From: an uncultured Pelagibacteraceae bacterium
Lineage (GTDB): Bacteria > Pseudomonadota > Alphaproteobacteria > Pelagibacterales > Pelagibacteraceae
Assembly (NCBI GenBank): GCA_902522325.1
Contig: CABYVA010000001.1
Coordinates: 58,348 to 122,347 of the forward strand
Direction: 5' to 3'
Length of the DNA stretch: 64,000 nt
Positions 29,314-42,663 of the stretch are shown one piece after another. Under the pieces are notes generated by a model. It was not told where the DNA came from and searched no databases. It saw only the letters and a program-made list of their open reading frames with translations. The position numbers and the translations under genes are program-made. The number at the start of each line of letters is the position of its first letter. Within the stretch, counting starts at the first letter, position 1.

Positions 29314-30564
29314 ATGAAAAAATATTTAAAATTGATTGGAATAAAAGCAAATAAAGCTTTAAATAAAAAAATTGATACAAAAGTAAAAAATAAAGTTTTA
29401 AATAGGTTTGCAAATTTAATTAGAAAAAATAAGTCAAAAATTATTTCCCAAAATAAAAAAGACGTATATTTTGCAAAAAAAAGAAAGTTAAGATCAAATT
29501 TGATTAATAGACTTTTGCTTAATGATTACAAAATAAATGAAATAATTAAATCAATAAATGTCATCGCTAAACTAAAAGACCCTGTAGATGTAACTTTAAA
29601 CAAATGGAAACGTCCAAACGGCTTACTAATTAAAAGAGTTAGTATTCCACTTGGGATTATAGCTGTAATCTATGAAAGCAGACCAAATGTAACATCCGAT
29701 GTTTCAAGTTTATGTTTTAAATCTGGAAATTGTGTAATTCTAAGAGGTGGTTCAGAGGCTTATTTTACAAATAAAACTCTTGCCAATTTTTTTAGAAAAG
29801 CGCTTAGAGATAATAAAATTGATCAAAACCGGGTACAGTTTATTCAAAATAAAAATAGGAAAATAGTAGATTTAATTCTTTCAAAAATGAAAAACTATAT
29901 TGATGTAATTATACCAAGAGGAGGAAAAAATTTAGTAAGAAAAGTTCAAAAATTATCTTCTGTTCCAATTATTGGACATCTTGAAGGTATTTGTCATACA
30001 TATATAGATAAAGATGCAGATATAAATTCAGCAAAAAAAATTGTGAACAATGCAAAATTAAGAAATACTAGTATTTGTGGTGCAACTGAAACAATTTTAA
30101 TTCACGAAAAATCATTAAAAAAATATGTAAATCCAGTATTAAAAAAATTAGAGAAAAATAATTGCACTATCTATGTAGATAAAAAAATCAAAAAAATTTT
30201 TAATGGAAAATCAAAAGATGCTAAAGAAAAAGATTGGTCTACAGAATATTTATCATCAAAAGTTTCTGTAAAATCAGTGAAAAATTTAAACGATGCTATA
30301 AATCATATAAATAAATATGGAACTATGCATACAGATGCCATTATTACAAAAAATAAAAAAAGTGCTAAAATTTTTTTAAAAAACGTGAAAAGTGCAATTG
30401 CAATACATAATGCTTCAACACAATTTGCAGATGGTGGAGAATTTGGCTTTGGTGGTGAAGTAGGAATCTCTACAAATAAAATCCCACCTAGAGGACCTGT
30501 TGGATTGAACCAGCTAATTTCTTACAAGTACGAAGTTTTAGGAAAAGGGCAAATCAGGAAATAA
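29314..30564 (+). CDS. proA: Gamma-glutamyl phosphate reductase
   Basis: RVSIPLGIIAVIYESRPNVTSD, VIIPRGGKNLVR, FADGGEFGFGGEVGISTNKIPPRGPVGL. Confidence 0.96.
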   Translation: MKKYLKLIGIKANKALNKKIDTKVKNKVLNRFANLIRKNKSKIISQNKKDVYFAKKRKLRSNLINRLLLNDYKINEIIKSINVIAKLKDPVDVTLNKWKRPNGLLIKRVSIPLGIIAVIYESRPNVTSDVSSLCFKSGNCVILRGGSEAYFTNKTLANFFRKALRDNKIDQNRVQFIQNKNRKIVDLILSKMKNYIDVIIPRGGKNLVRKVQKLSSVPIIGHLEGICHTYIDKDADINSAKKIVNNAKLRNTSICGATETILIHEKSLKKYVNPVLKKLEKNNCTIYVDKKIKKIFNGKSKDAKEKDWSTEYLSSKVSVKSVKNLNDAINHINKYGTMHTDAIITKNKKSAKIFLKNVKSAIAIHNASTQFADGGEFGFGGEVGISTNKIPPRGPVGLNQLISYKYEVLGKGQIRK

Positions 30565-30565
30565 A

Positions 30566-31099
30566 TTGTCAAAAAAAAATAAAAAAGAAATAAAAATTGG
30601 AATTTTAGGTGGAACTTTTGATCCTGCTCATAAAGGACATCTTGAAATTTCGAAACAAGCGAAAAAAAAATATAAACTTAAATATATTATATGGGCAATT
30701 ACAAAAAAAAATCCCTTGAAAAACAAAAGTAATACAAGTTTGGATGGTCGAATTAAATTTGCAAAAAAAATTATTGGAGTAAATAAATTTATTAAAATTA
30801 AATTTTATGAAAAGAAAATTAAATCTAATAAAACTATTAATTTAATAAACTATATAAAAAAGAAAAATAAATTGTTAAACATATATTTTATAATGGGTGC
30901 AGATAATATCATCAATTTTAATAAATGGTATAAATGGAAACAAATTTCAAAAAACTGTAATATTTTGGTTTTTGATAGACATGGCTATAAAAAAAAAGCT
31001 TTAAAAACAAATACTCTTAAAAAGCTTATTAAAAATAATTTAGAATTCATAAATTTTAAAAAAGTCAATATTTCTTCTTCTAAATTGAGGAAAATTTGA
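30566..31099 (+). CDS. nadD: Nicotinate-nucleotide adenylyltransferase
   Basis: IGILGGTFDPAHKGHLEIS, FIMGADNIINFNKWYKWKQI, ISSSKLR. TTG start. Confidence 0.92.
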   Translation: MSKKNKKEIKIGILGGTFDPAHKGHLEISKQAKKKYKLKYIIWAITKKNPLKNKSNTSLDGRIKFAKKIIGVNKFIKIKFYEKKIKSNKTINLINYIKKKNKLLNIYFIMGADNIINFNKWYKWKQISKNCNILVFDRHGYKKKALKTNTLKKLIKNNLEFINFKKVNISSSKLRKI

Positions 31100-31116
31100 T
31101 AATCTTTTCTTAATTA

Positions 31117-31467
31117 ATGAATAAAGTTTCAGACCTGAAAAAAATTATTATAAAAACCTTAGATTCAAATAAAGCATTAGATATTGTTACTATTGATCTT
31201 GAAAATAAAAGTTCTATTGCTGATTTCATGATAATTGCAAGTGGAACTTCCTCAAGGCATATTCAGGCACTATCTGAACAAGTTTTAGAAAAATTTAAAA
31301 TTAATGGAATTAAAAATTGTCAAATTGAAGGAAAAGAAAGTGGAGACTGGAAACTAATAGATGGAATTGATGTAATCGTTCATATTTTTAATCCAGAAAA
31401 AAGAAAATTTTATGAGCTAGAAAAAATGTGGTCTGAACTTATTCCAAAAGAAAGAATTTTAATATGA
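31117..31467 (+). CDS. rsfS: Ribosome silencing factor RsfS
   Basis: SSIADFMIIASGTSSRHIQALSEQV, IEGKESGDWKLIDGIDVIVHIF. Confidence 0.94.
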   Translation: MNKVSDLKKIIIKTLDSNKALDIVTIDLENKSSIADFMIIASGTSSRHIQALSEQVLEKFKINGIKNCQIEGKESGDWKLIDGIDVIVHIFNPEKRKFYELEKMWSELIPKERILI

Positions 31468-32606
31468 TAAAATTTAAAAAAATATTATATTTTCTTTTCA
31501 TTGCTATTTTAATTATTAATAAAAATCTTTACGCAAGCGACAGTAACATTTATGAAAAAATTGATACATTTAGTGAAGTCTTAGATAAAATTAATAAAGA
31601 ATATGTGGATGAGATTAATCAAGATGAAATAATGGACTCTGCAATAAATGGTGTTTTACAATCATTAGATCCTTATTCCGCCTATATGACTCCAGAAATG
31701 TATGAAAATATGACCACAGAAACCAGTGGTGAGTTTGGCGGACTAGGTATTGAAGTGGGCATGGAAGCAGGTGTGGTTAAAGTTATTTCACCAATCGATA
31801 ATACTCCTGCATCAAAAGCTGGAGTAAAAGCAGGAGATTACATAGTAAAAATTAATGGCTCACAAGTTCAGGGTAAATCTTTAACTGAAGCTGTAGAGCT
31901 CATGAGAGGACCTATTGGATCTGAAATTGAAATTACAGTTAGAAGAAAAGGTGTAAAAAAAGCTATAATTTTTAATATCACTAGAGAAATTATCAAAGTA
32001 GAGTCAGTAAAATCGAAAGTTTTAGATGAAAAAACTGGATATATAAGACTAACTGCATTTAATGAAAATAGTAGTAAGCAAATAAAAAATAAAGTTAAAG
32101 AATTTAAAAAAAATAAAAAAATACAAAATTACATATTAGATCTAAGAAATAATCCTGGTGGATTATTAACTCAAGCTATAAAAATTTCAGATTTTTTTTT
32201 AGATTATGGAGAAATAGTATCAACTAAAAGCAGAAAGAGTTCGGAAAATAGAAAATGGTTTGCTAAAAAAGGAGATATCATTGATGGAAAGACATTGGTT
32301 GTCTTGATTAACTATGGATCAGCATCAGCATCTGAAATAGTTGCTGGAGCCTTAAAGGATCATAAAAGAGCAATTTTGCTAGGTGAAAATAGTTATGGCA
32401 AAGGTTCAGTCCAATCAATAGTTCCATTGAAAAATAAAGGTGCTATTAGATTAACTATTTCGAAATATTATTTGCCCTCAGGTAAATCAATTTCGGAAGT
32501 TGGAGTAACTCCAGATATAGAGATTGCTGAAAACTCTGAAAAATTTGAAATAAATACTTTAAGTGATAATCAATTAAATTTTGCATTAAAACTTCTCAAC
32601 GGTTAA
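31464..32606 (+). CDS. ctpA: Carboxyl-terminal processing protease (S41, PDZ)
   Basis: ASKAGVKAGDYIVKING PDZ, YILDLRNNPGGLL, NYGSASASEIVAGAL, SYGKGSVQ Ser/Lys catalytic motifs. Confidence 0.94.
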   Translation: MIKFKKILYFLFIAILIINKNLYASDSNIYEKIDTFSEVLDKINKEYVDEINQDEIMDSAINGVLQSLDPYSAYMTPEMYENMTTETSGEFGGLGIEVGMEAGVVKVISPIDNTPASKAGVKAGDYIVKINGSQVQGKSLTEAVELMRGPIGSEIEITVRRKGVKKAIIFNITREIIKVESVKSKVLDEKTGYIRLTAFNENSSKQIKNKVKEFKKNKKIQNYILDLRNNPGGLLTQAIKISDFFLDYGEIVSTKSRKSSENRKWFAKKGDIIDGKTLVVLINYGSASASEIVAGALKDHKRAILLGENSYGKGSVQSIVPLKNKGAIRLTISKYYLPSGKSISEVGVTPDIEIAENSEKFEINTLSDNQLNFALKLLNG

Positions 32607-32608
32607 AA

Positions 32609-33085
32609 ATGATCAAAAATAAACAAAACTTGCCACTCAGGAGTGGAGTTGGAATAGTAGTTCTTAATAAAGAAAACAAAATTTTTGTAGCTAAACGAAT
32701 AGATAATCCAAAAAATTTTTGGCAGATGCCTCAAGGTGGTATTGATAAAAATGAAAATTATTATGAGGCTGCGTTAAGAGAATTAAGAGAAGAGACTAGT
32801 ATAACAAGTGTTGAGCTTATTAAAGAAATTGATAAAAAATATACGTATATATTACCTAACAACTTAATTGGGATCATCTGGAAAGGTAAATTTAAGGGTC
32901 AAGTACAAAAATGGTTTGTTATGAGATTTGTTGGAAATGAATCTGAAATAAATATAAATACTAAAAATCCTGAATTTTTAGATTGGAAGTGGATTGACGT
33001 TGATGAATTGCCAAAAATAGCTGTAAACTTTAAGCTTCATATATATAAAAAAATTAAGGAAGAAGTAATAAAAATATTAAACTAA
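32609..33085 (+). CDS. rppH: RNA pyrophosphohydrolase (Nudix)
   Basis: WQMPQGGIDKNENYYEAALRELREETSI Nudix box. Confidence 0.94.
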   Translation: MIKNKQNLPLRSGVGIVVLNKENKIFVAKRIDNPKNFWQMPQGGIDKNENYYEAALRELREETSITSVELIKEIDKKYTYILPNNLIGIIWKGKFKGQVQKWFVMRFVGNESEININTKNPEFLDWKWIDVDELPKIAVNFKLHIYKKIKEEVIKILN

Positions 33086-33482
33086 TTTAAAGTTAAAGAT
33101 TTTAAAACATCAATTTTTTGATCAATTAAGTATTTTTTTTGATCAGAAATTTCTGGATCTTTTGAATCTTTTTCTGCTTTAGTCAAATCATCCTTCAAAA
33201 TATTTTGATCTATTTTTTTTATATTAAAGATATTGCTGGTTAATATTGATAAACAATTATTTTTAAACTCTATTATTCCATCTTCTACATAATATGTTTC
33301 TTCGTTAGAGCCGGACATAAAAACTTTAACTAACCCTGGTTTTAAAAAAGATATTATTGATATATGGTCTTTTAATATACCCATGTCACCTTCAAATGCT
33401 GGGACCACCACTTCTGAAACTCCATCTTTTAATAAAAATGATTTTTCTGGATTTATAATTTCTAGTTTAAAACCCTCGCTCA

Positions 33483-33483
<1 letters not shown>
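33082..33483 (-). CDS. atpC: ATP synthase epsilon subunit
   Basis: FKLEIINPEKSFLLKDGVSEVVVPAFEGDMGIL, YYVEDGIIEF; first in the atpCDGAH order. Confidence 0.93.
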
Positions 33484-35779
<2,296 letters not shown>

Positions 35780-35783
35780 TTAT

Positions 35784-37319
35784 CTAGGAATTAAAGTTTT
35801 TTTTAAGTTCAGTAATAATCTCGGTTAAAGATTTTTCTGTATCTTCTTCAAGTTTACCAGAGTTTGAAATTGAGTCTAAAATTTCTTTTTTTTCAGATTT
35901 ACATTTTTCTACAATTTTATTTTCAAAATCTGAAATATTTTTTTGTTCAATATCATCTAAATAACCTTTAACACCACAAAATATTGAAATTACTTGTTCA
36001 GCTACTGTCATGGGTGAATATTGTTTTTGTTTTAGTAATTCGGTTAATTTAGAACCTCTATTTAATAGTTTTTGGGTAGAAGCATCTAAATCTGATCCAA
36101 ACTGAGCAAATGCAGCCATTTCTCTATATTGAGCAAGTTCAAGTTTCATGGATCCAGAAACCTTTTTCATTGCTTTTGTTTGAGCAGAAGATCCAACTCG
36201 TGAAACCGACAATCCCACATTAATTGCTGGTCTTATACCTTGATTAAATAGTTCTGTTTCCAAAAAGATTTGACCGTCAGTAATTGAAATTACATTGGTT
36301 GGTATAAATGCAGAAACATCACCTCCTTGTGTTTCAATTATTGGAAGAGCTGTTAAAGATCCACCACCATGCTCATCACTTAATTTAGCTGCTCTCTCAA
36401 GTAATCTACTATGTAAATAGAACACATCTCCAGGATAAGCTTCTCTTCCTGGAGGTCTTCTAAGTAAAAGAGACATTTGTCTATAAGCAACTGCTTGTTT
36501 TGAAAGGTCATCATATATAATTAATGCATGCATTCCGTTATCTCTAAAATATTCTCCCATTGCACATCCTGTATAAGGAGCTAAGAATTGTAGAGGAGCT
36601 GCATCTGAAGCTGTGGCTGCAACAATAGTTGTATATTCCATTGCACCAGCTTCTTCTAAAGTTTTTTCAATTTGTCTGACTGTAGATCTTTTTTGACCTA
36701 TTGCTACATAAACACAATATAACTTTTGTTTCTCATCATTAGACTCATTTATTTTTTTCTGATTTATAATTGCATCGATAGCAACTGCAGTTTTACCTGT
36801 TTGCCTGTCCCCAATAATTAATTCTCTTTGACCTCTTCCGATTGGAACTAAACTATCAATAGATTTAAGACCAGTTTGCATGGGTTCGCTTACTGATTTT
36901 CGTGGAATAATACCTGGCGCTTTTACTTCAACTCTACTTTTTTTTATTCCCTTATCTAAAGCTCCTTTACCATCAATAGGATTGCCTAAACCATCAACAA
37001 CTCTGCCTAATAATTCTTTTCCAACTGGAGTATCAACAATTGCACCAGTTCTTTTAACTGTATCACCTTCTTTAATTGCTTTGTCATCACCAAAAATTAC
37101 TACTCCAACATTTTCACTTTCTAAATTTAATGCCATACCTTTAGATCCATCTGCAAATTCTACCATTTCTCCCGCTTGAACATTATCAAGTCCATAAATT
37201 CTGGCTATACCATCACCCACTGACAGAACTTGACCAACTTCAGTTATTTCAGCTTTATCTCCAAAATTTTTAATTTGATCTTTTAATATTTTTGTTACTT
37301 CTGAAGGATTTATTTCCAT
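35784..37319 (-). CDS. atpA: ATP synthase alpha subunit
   Basis: [51 protein letters not shown]. Confidence 0.98.
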   Translation of the reverse strand: MEINPSEVTKILKDQIKNFGDKAEITEVGQVLSVGDGIARIYGLDNVQAGEMVEFADGSKGMALNLESENVGVVIFGDDKAIKEGDTVKRTGAIVDTPVGKELLGRVVDGLGNPIDGKGALDKGIKKSRVEVKAPGIIPRKSVSEPMQTGLKSIDSLVPIGRGQRELIIGDRQTGKTAVAIDAIINQKKINESNDEKQKLYCVYVAIGQKRSTVRQIEKTLEEAGAMEYTTIVAATASDAAPLQFLAPYTGCAMGEYFRDNGMHALIIYDDLSKQAVAYRQMSLLLRRPPGREAYPGDVFYLHSRLLERAAKLSDEHGGGSLTALPIIETQGGDVSAFIPTNVISITDGQIFLETELFNQGIRPAINVGLSVSRVGSSAQTKAMKKVSGSMKLELAQYREMAAFAQFGSDLDASTQKLLNRGSKLTELLKQKQYSPMTVAEQVISIFCGVKGYLDDIEQKNISDFENKIVEKCKSEKKEILDSISNSGKLEEDTEKSLTEIITELKKNFNS

Positions 37320-37877
37320 TTAAGCCTCTATCATTCTATTTTCTATTTTTTTTAATTTATTTTTAATTGAAGTATCAACCATTGTACTTCCCACCTGAAC
37401 AATTAATCCTCCAATTAAACTTGGGTCAAATTTATAATTTAATTTTATTTTAGAACTAAAATTTTTTGATAATTCGTCTTTAATATTGTTTATTTCACTT
37501 TCCGAAAGTTCCTTTGCTGAAGTTAATTTAGCTTTTACCTCTCCTCTTTTTTTTGAGCAAGTTTCAATAAAATCTTTTAATATCTTTTCAACATAAAAAA
37601 ATCTTCTTTTTGAAACTAAAAATTTTAAAAATTTTGTTAATAAGCCATTTAATTTATATTGTTCTGAAATTTTTAAAATAGCAGTAAGTATATCTTCTTG
37701 TTTTATTGTTGGATTTTTTATCAATGACTTAAATTCTTTACTACTAAATATTAATTTAATTAATGAGGAAGAATGTTTTTCTATTTCATCTAATTCTTTA
37801 GCTTCATATGCCAACTCATAAAGTGCTAAAGAATAACTATTTGCTCTTGTCCCTGAAAAACTCTTAATTTTACTCAA
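37320..37877 (-). CDS. atpH: ATP synthase delta subunit
   Basis: RANSYSLALYELAYEAKEL and C-terminal DPSLIGGLIVQVGSTMVDTSIKNKL. TTG start. Confidence 0.92.
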   Translation of the reverse strand: MSKIKSFSGTRANSYSLALYELAYEAKELDEIEKHSSSLIKLIFSSKEFKSLIKNPTIKQEDILTAILKISEQYKLNGLLTKFLKFLVSKRRFFYVEKILKDFIETCSKKRGEVKAKLTSAKELSESEINNIKDELSKNFSSKIKLNYKFDPSLIGGLIVQVGSTMVDTSIKNKLKKIENRMIEA

Positions 37878-37985
37878 TTTGTACCCTTTATAATTTATTG
37901 ATGATTAATAAAATTTGAATTTAATTAGCATATGGCATTAAGGTCTTCAAGTATCACATTGTCATAAAAGCCCTATTTTTATCAG

Positions 37986-39938
37986 TTAATTAAAGTTTAT
38001 TGGATCAACATCAACCGTCAGTTTTATTCCATTTGGAAATTTGAACTTTGATATAATTTTCGCTAAGGAGCTCTGAACCTTCGTGGATTTTCTTCCCCTT
38101 ATTAATAATCTAAATCTAAATTTTTTTTTTAATCTAAATATTGGGGCATTTACGGGACCAAGTACTTTATCTTCTAATGATTTTTCGATAAAATTTTTAA
38201 ATTCATAAGAAATTTTTTCAAGGGTTTTTTCGTCAGTACCGGTAATTATTAATGCTATGAATCTTTGAAAGGGAGGTAGATTATGCGCTTTTCTAGACTC
38301 AAGCTCTTTGTCTAAAAATATATCTGGACTTTTATTTGTTATATCTAAAATCATATTTGTATTTAAATTATATGTTTGAAAATAAACTGTTGCTGGCTTT
38401 CCAGCTCTACCTGCTCTACCCGAAAGTTGATGATATAGTTGTAAATTCTTTTCGGCACCTCTTAAATCATATCCTGATGAAGATAAATCAATATCTACAA
38501 CTACAATGCAGTTTAAATTTGGAAAATGAAAACCCTTCGAAATAAGTTGTGTTCCAATTAAAATTTGAACTTCATTTCTAATAATTTTTTCCAATATTTC
38601 AGATGAATTTTTTTTATTCATTGTATCACTTGAAAAAATAATTGTTTTTTTTGAAGGAAATTTTTTCTGCACCTCTTCTGAAATTCTTTCAACACCAGGT
38701 CCAGTAAAAATAAAATCACATACTCCTTTTTTTAGACAATTTCTATTAAGATGAGTTTTATAACCACAATAATGGCAAAGTAAATTTTGCTTAAACTTAT
38801 GATAAACTAAATTTATTGAACAGTTTGGACATGAATAATTTTTTAAACATTTTTTGCACAATACATAAGGAGAAAAACCTCTGCGATTTAAAAAAAATAA
38901 AACTTGATCTTTTTTTTCAAGGTGAGAATTAACTTTGTCAATTACTTCATTTGAAAGCCACGATTGAGTACCTAGCTTAGTTTTATTCAAATTAATAATT
39001 TCAAAATTTGGAAGCGATGCATTTAAATATCTTTGGTTTAGTTTTGAAAAAGTATATTTACCTTTTTTGATATTATCAAATGTTTCCACAGAAGGTACAG
39101 CTGTTATTAAATTGATAGGTATGTTTTCAAAAAATCCTCTGGAAATTGCCATATCTCTAGCGTTGTATATTACCCCTTCGTCTTGTTTGTATGATTGATC
39201 ATGTTCTTCATCTACAATAATTAAGCCTAATTTTTTAAATGGTAAAAATAATGAAGACCTTGCTCCGATGACAGCTTTTATTTTTCCGTTTGCAACACCA
39301 CTCCAAATTATATTTTTATTTTTTTTTGTGATTGCTGAATGCCAAATTGCAGGCTTAAAGCCAAAAAATTCTATGAATTTTTTTTCAAATTGACTTGTTA
39401 ATCCAATTTCAGGTAATAGAATTAAACATTGAAAATCTTTTCTAATCAATGTTTTCAATGCTTCAAAATAAACGATCGTCTTACCTGATCCAGTAGTGCC
39501 TTGTAATACATGAACTCTAAATTTTTTATTTAATTTATTCATTTTGATTAGACTTGCTTTTTGCTCTTCTGAAAGCTCAATTTTACTATTTTTTAGTTTC
39601 TCTCCAAATTTTTCGTAATTATTATCGGATAATTTTTCAATTGCGTTTCCACTTAGTAATAGCAACTTTAAAGCCATTCCTTTTGGAATCATATTGTACA
39701 TAGAGAACCAATTTAGGAATTTAATTGTATTTTTTTTCAAAGCAGGGACATCAAGTTTATGTAAAACTTTTTTTATCTTGAAATTTTTTTTTTGTTTTTC
39801 AAATTCATCCCAAACAACCCCTGTAATTTTTGATTTTCCAAATGGCACTACTACATAGTCTCCAACTTTTAAATTCAAATTAGATTCATAGGTAAATGGA
39901 TAATTAAAAATATTTGGTAAAAGAATCGGTACTTTCAT
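37986..39938 (-). CDS. priA: Primosomal replication protein N' (PriA helicase)
   Basis: LQGTTGSGKTIVYFEAL, DEEHDQSYKQDEGVIYNARDMA, zinc cysteines CKKCLKNYSCPNC, LSGRAGRAGKPA. Confidence 0.95.
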   Translation of the reverse strand: MKVPILLPNIFNYPFTYESNLNLKVGDYVVVPFGKSKITGVVWDEFEKQKKNFKIKKVLHKLDVPALKKNTIKFLNWFSMYNMIPKGMALKLLLLSGNAIEKLSDNNYEKFGEKLKNSKIELSEEQKASLIKMNKLNKKFRVHVLQGTTGSGKTIVYFEALKTLIRKDFQCLILLPEIGLTSQFEKKFIEFFGFKPAIWHSAITKKNKNIIWSGVANGKIKAVIGARSSLFLPFKKLGLIIVDEEHDQSYKQDEGVIYNARDMAISRGFFENIPINLITAVPSVETFDNIKKGKYTFSKLNQRYLNASLPNFEIINLNKTKLGTQSWLSNEVIDKVNSHLEKKDQVLFFLNRRGFSPYVLCKKCLKNYSCPNCSINLVYHKFKQNLLCHYCGYKTHLNRNCLKKGVCDFIFTGPGVERISEEVQKKFPSKKTIIFSSDTMNKKNSSEILEKIIRNEVQILIGTQLISKGFHFPNLNCIVVVDIDLSSSGYDLRGAEKNLQLYHQLSGRAGRAGKPATVYFQTYNLNTNMILDITNKSPDIFLDKELESRKAHNLPPFQRFIALIITGTDEKTLEKISYEFKNFIEKSLEDKVLGPVNAPIFRLKKKFRFRLLIRGRKSTKVQSSLAKIISKFKFPNGIKLTVDVDPINFN

Positions 39939-39960
39939 ATTTTTATAATATGAAAATATT

Positions 39961-41361
39961 CTAAGAGTGTATTGCTCTTTTATCTACTGATAAAGCTGCT
40001 TCTTTCAAAGCTTCTGAAAATGTTGGATGTGCATGACAAGTTCTAGCAATATCTTCAGAACTAGCTCCAAACTCCATTGCGATAGCTATTTCTGCAATCA
40101 TTTCTCCTGCATGATTACCTATTATATGTGCTCCTAAAACCTTATCAGTTGTTTGATCGGAAAGAATTTTAACAAAACCTTCAGACTCATCTATTGCTTT
40201 GGCGCGTGAATTGGCCATAAATGGAAATTTTCCTATCTTGTATTTTATATTTAATTCATTTAACTGCTCTTCCGTTTTTCCAATTGCGGCTACTTCAGGT
40301 GAAGTATAAATCACACCTGGAATTACGTCATAATTTACATGCCCAGATTGTCCTGCAATATTTTCAGCAACTGCAATTCCTTCTTCTTCTGCTTTATGAG
40401 CAAGCATTGGTCCTTGTATAACGTCACCAATCGCATAAATATTTTTTATATTTGTAAGAAAGTTTTTATCTGTTTTAATTCTTTTTTTATTATCCAATGA
40501 GACTCCCGCTGCGTCTAAATTTAAATTTTTTGTATATGATTTTCTTCCAACTGATATTAATACTACGTTACATTCAAAATTGACTTTTTTTCCTTCCTTA
40601 TTAACTGTTAAAATACTAGCTCCTTCCTTATTTTTTTTAATAGACTCTACTTTAGTTTGCATATGAAATTTTATTCCTTGCTTTTGTAAAATTTTCATGA
40701 ATTCTTTTGAAATTTCCTTATCCATACCAGGAGTAATATGATCAAGAAATTCAATTACATGAACTTCTGAACCTAATCTCGACCAAACTGATCCCATTTC
40801 TAAACCTATATATCCTCCACCAACAACTACCATTTTTTTTGGAACTTTTTTTAATGATAAAGCTCCCGTAGAAGAAACTATTGTTTCTTCATCAAATTTA
40901 GTACCTGGTAACGAAACTGGTTCCGAACCAGTGCTAATAATAACATTATCAGTTTCAATAATTGTTTCTTTTTTTTCTTTATTAACTATAGAAATTTCAT
41001 TTTTTGATCTAAAAGATGCAACGCCTTTTAAGTGAGTAACTTTATTTTTTTTAAATAAAAATTCTACTCCTTTTGTTAATGTGGATACTGCTTTTTCCTT
41101 ATTTTTCATCATTTTTTCTAAATTAAATTTAACCTCACCAACTTCAATTCCTAAATTTGTTAATTTTTTTGCTTTATGAAAATTTTCTGAAAAATATAAT
41201 AAGTTTTTTGATGGAATACATCCAATATTCAAGCAAGTCCCCCCTAATGATTCTCTGGACTCAACACAAGCTGTTTTAATTCCTAATTGAGATAATCTTA
41301 TTGCGCAAACATAGCCTCCAGGACCACCTCCTATTACTACAGCTTGAAATTTTTCTGACAT
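39961..41361 (-). CDS. lpdA: Dihydrolipoyl dehydrogenase
   Basis: VVIGGGPGGYVCAIRLSQLG, GGTCLNIGCIPSKNLL, HAHPTFSEALKEAAL. Confidence 0.96.
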   Translation of the reverse strand: MSEKFQAVVIGGGPGGYVCAIRLSQLGIKTACVESRESLGGTCLNIGCIPSKNLLYFSENFHKAKKLTNLGIEVGEVKFNLEKMMKNKEKAVSTLTKGVEFLFKKNKVTHLKGVASFRSKNEISIVNKEKKETIIETDNVIISTGSEPVSLPGTKFDEETIVSSTGALSLKKVPKKMVVVGGGYIGLEMGSVWSRLGSEVHVIEFLDHITPGMDKEISKEFMKILQKQGIKFHMQTKVESIKKNKEGASILTVNKEGKKVNFECNVVLISVGRKSYTKNLNLDAAGVSLDNKKRIKTDKNFLTNIKNIYAIGDVIQGPMLAHKAEEEGIAVAENIAGQSGHVNYDVIPGVIYTSPEVAAIGKTEEQLNELNIKYKIGKFPFMANSRAKAIDESEGFVKILSDQTTDKVLGAHIIGNHAGEMIAEIAIAMEFGASSEDIARTCHAHPTFSEALKEAALSVDKRAIHS

Positions 41362-42660
41362 CTAAATATCTAAAAATAATCTTCTTGGATCTTCTAAGTG
41401 TTCTTTTACAAGTTTTAGAAAGGATACTGAATCCTTTCCATCAATTATTCTATGATCATAAGATAAAGCAAGATACATTATAGGTCTAATCTTAATGTCA
41501 CCATCAACTATTGTTGGTCTCTCAACAATATTGTGCATCCCAAGAACTCCTGATTGGGGTGGATTTAATATCGGTGTTGATAACATAGATCCATAAACTC
41601 CACCATTGCTAATTGTAAAAGTTCCTCCTTGAAGATCTTCAATTGTTAATTTACCGTTTTGAGCTTTATCAGATATAATTTTTATATTTTTTTCTATATC
41701 TGCAAAAGATAATTCATCTACATCTCTAAGAACAGGAACAACTAAACCTTTTTCGGTGCCAACGGCTATACTAATATTATAATAATTTTTATAAATAATT
41801 TCATCACCTTCAACTTCGGCATTGATGGCAGGAAAATTTTTTAATCCAACCACACACGCTTTAGCAAAAAAAGACATGAAACCTAATTTAATCCCATATT
41901 TTTCCTTAAAATCCTCTTGATTATTTTTTCTCATTTCCATGATGTTTGTCATATCTACTTCATTAAAAGTTGTGAGCATTGCTGCATTTTCTTGTGCAAG
42001 TTTTAACCTTTTTGCTATTGTTTGTCTTAGCCTGGTCATTTTTATTCTTTCCTCCTGACCATATTTAATTTTTCTTGATGAAGGTTTTGGACTTACACCC
42101 ATAATTTCTATTAAATCACCTTTAAGTATTCTTCCATCTTTTCCTGATCCTTTAACATCATTAATATTGATATCATTTTCAGCAACCATCTTTCTAACTG
42201 AAGGAGAAAGCTTTTCTTTTAACTCTTGTTTTATTGATACTGTTTCTTTTTTAACCTCTTCAGTTAAAATTAATGGTTCTTCTTCGTCTTTTTTATCTTC
42301 TTTTTTTTCATCAAAAATTTTTGGTTCTATAATTTTTTCAATTTTTAAATTTACTACTTTGTTTTCTTCCTCTTTTGGATTTATTTCTTTTTGAACTGTT
42401 TCATTTTGAGATGACTCATTCATACCTGCATTAACTGATCCAAGCACTGATCCTACTTCAACTACTTGACCATTTTTTGCATTTATTGATCCCAAAAAAC
42501 CTTTTACAGGGGAAGGAACTTCTAGATTTACTTTATCTGTTTCTAATTCAACTATTGGCTCATCGGCTTCGATATTATCTCCAACACTTTTCAACCATTT
42601 TGCTACAGTTGCCTCTGTTATACTTTCTCCTAGGGCTGGAACTAAAATTTTTTCACTCAT
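41362..42660 (-). CDS. sucB: 2-oxoglutarate dehydrogenase E2
   Basis: Lipoyl motif [16 protein letters not shown]3-binding domain, catalytic [15 protein letters not shown]. Confidence 0.96.
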   Translation of the reverse strand: MSEKILVPALGESITEATVAKWLKSVGDNIEADEPIVELETDKVNLEVPSPVKGFLGSINAKNGQVVEVGSVLGSVNAGMNESSQNETVQKEINPKEEENKVVNLKIEKIIEPKIFDEKKEDKKDEEEPLILTEEVKKETVSIKQELKEKLSPSVRKMVAENDININDVKGSGKDGRILKGDLIEIMGVSPKPSSRKIKYGQEERIKMTRLRQTIAKRLKLAQENAAMLTTFNEVDMTNIMEMRKNNQEDFKEKYGIKLGFMSFFAKACVVGLKNFPAINAEVEGDEIIYKNYYNISIAVGTEKGLVVPVLRDVDELSFADIEKNIKIISDKAQNGKLTIEDLQGGTFTISNGGVYGSMLSTPILNPPQSGVLGMHNIVERPTIVDGDIKIRPIMYLALSYDHRIIDGKDSVSFLKLVKEHLEDPRRLFLDI

Positions 42661-42663
42661 ATT

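Noticed and set aside
37878-37985. 108-bp gap upstream of atpH as a possible structured RNA
   Set aside because: No convincing stem or known motif by eye; most likely promoter/leader.
42167-42394. Ser/Phe-rich plus-strand ORF opposite sucB
   Set aside because: Reverse-complement artefact of the K/E-rich E2 linker.
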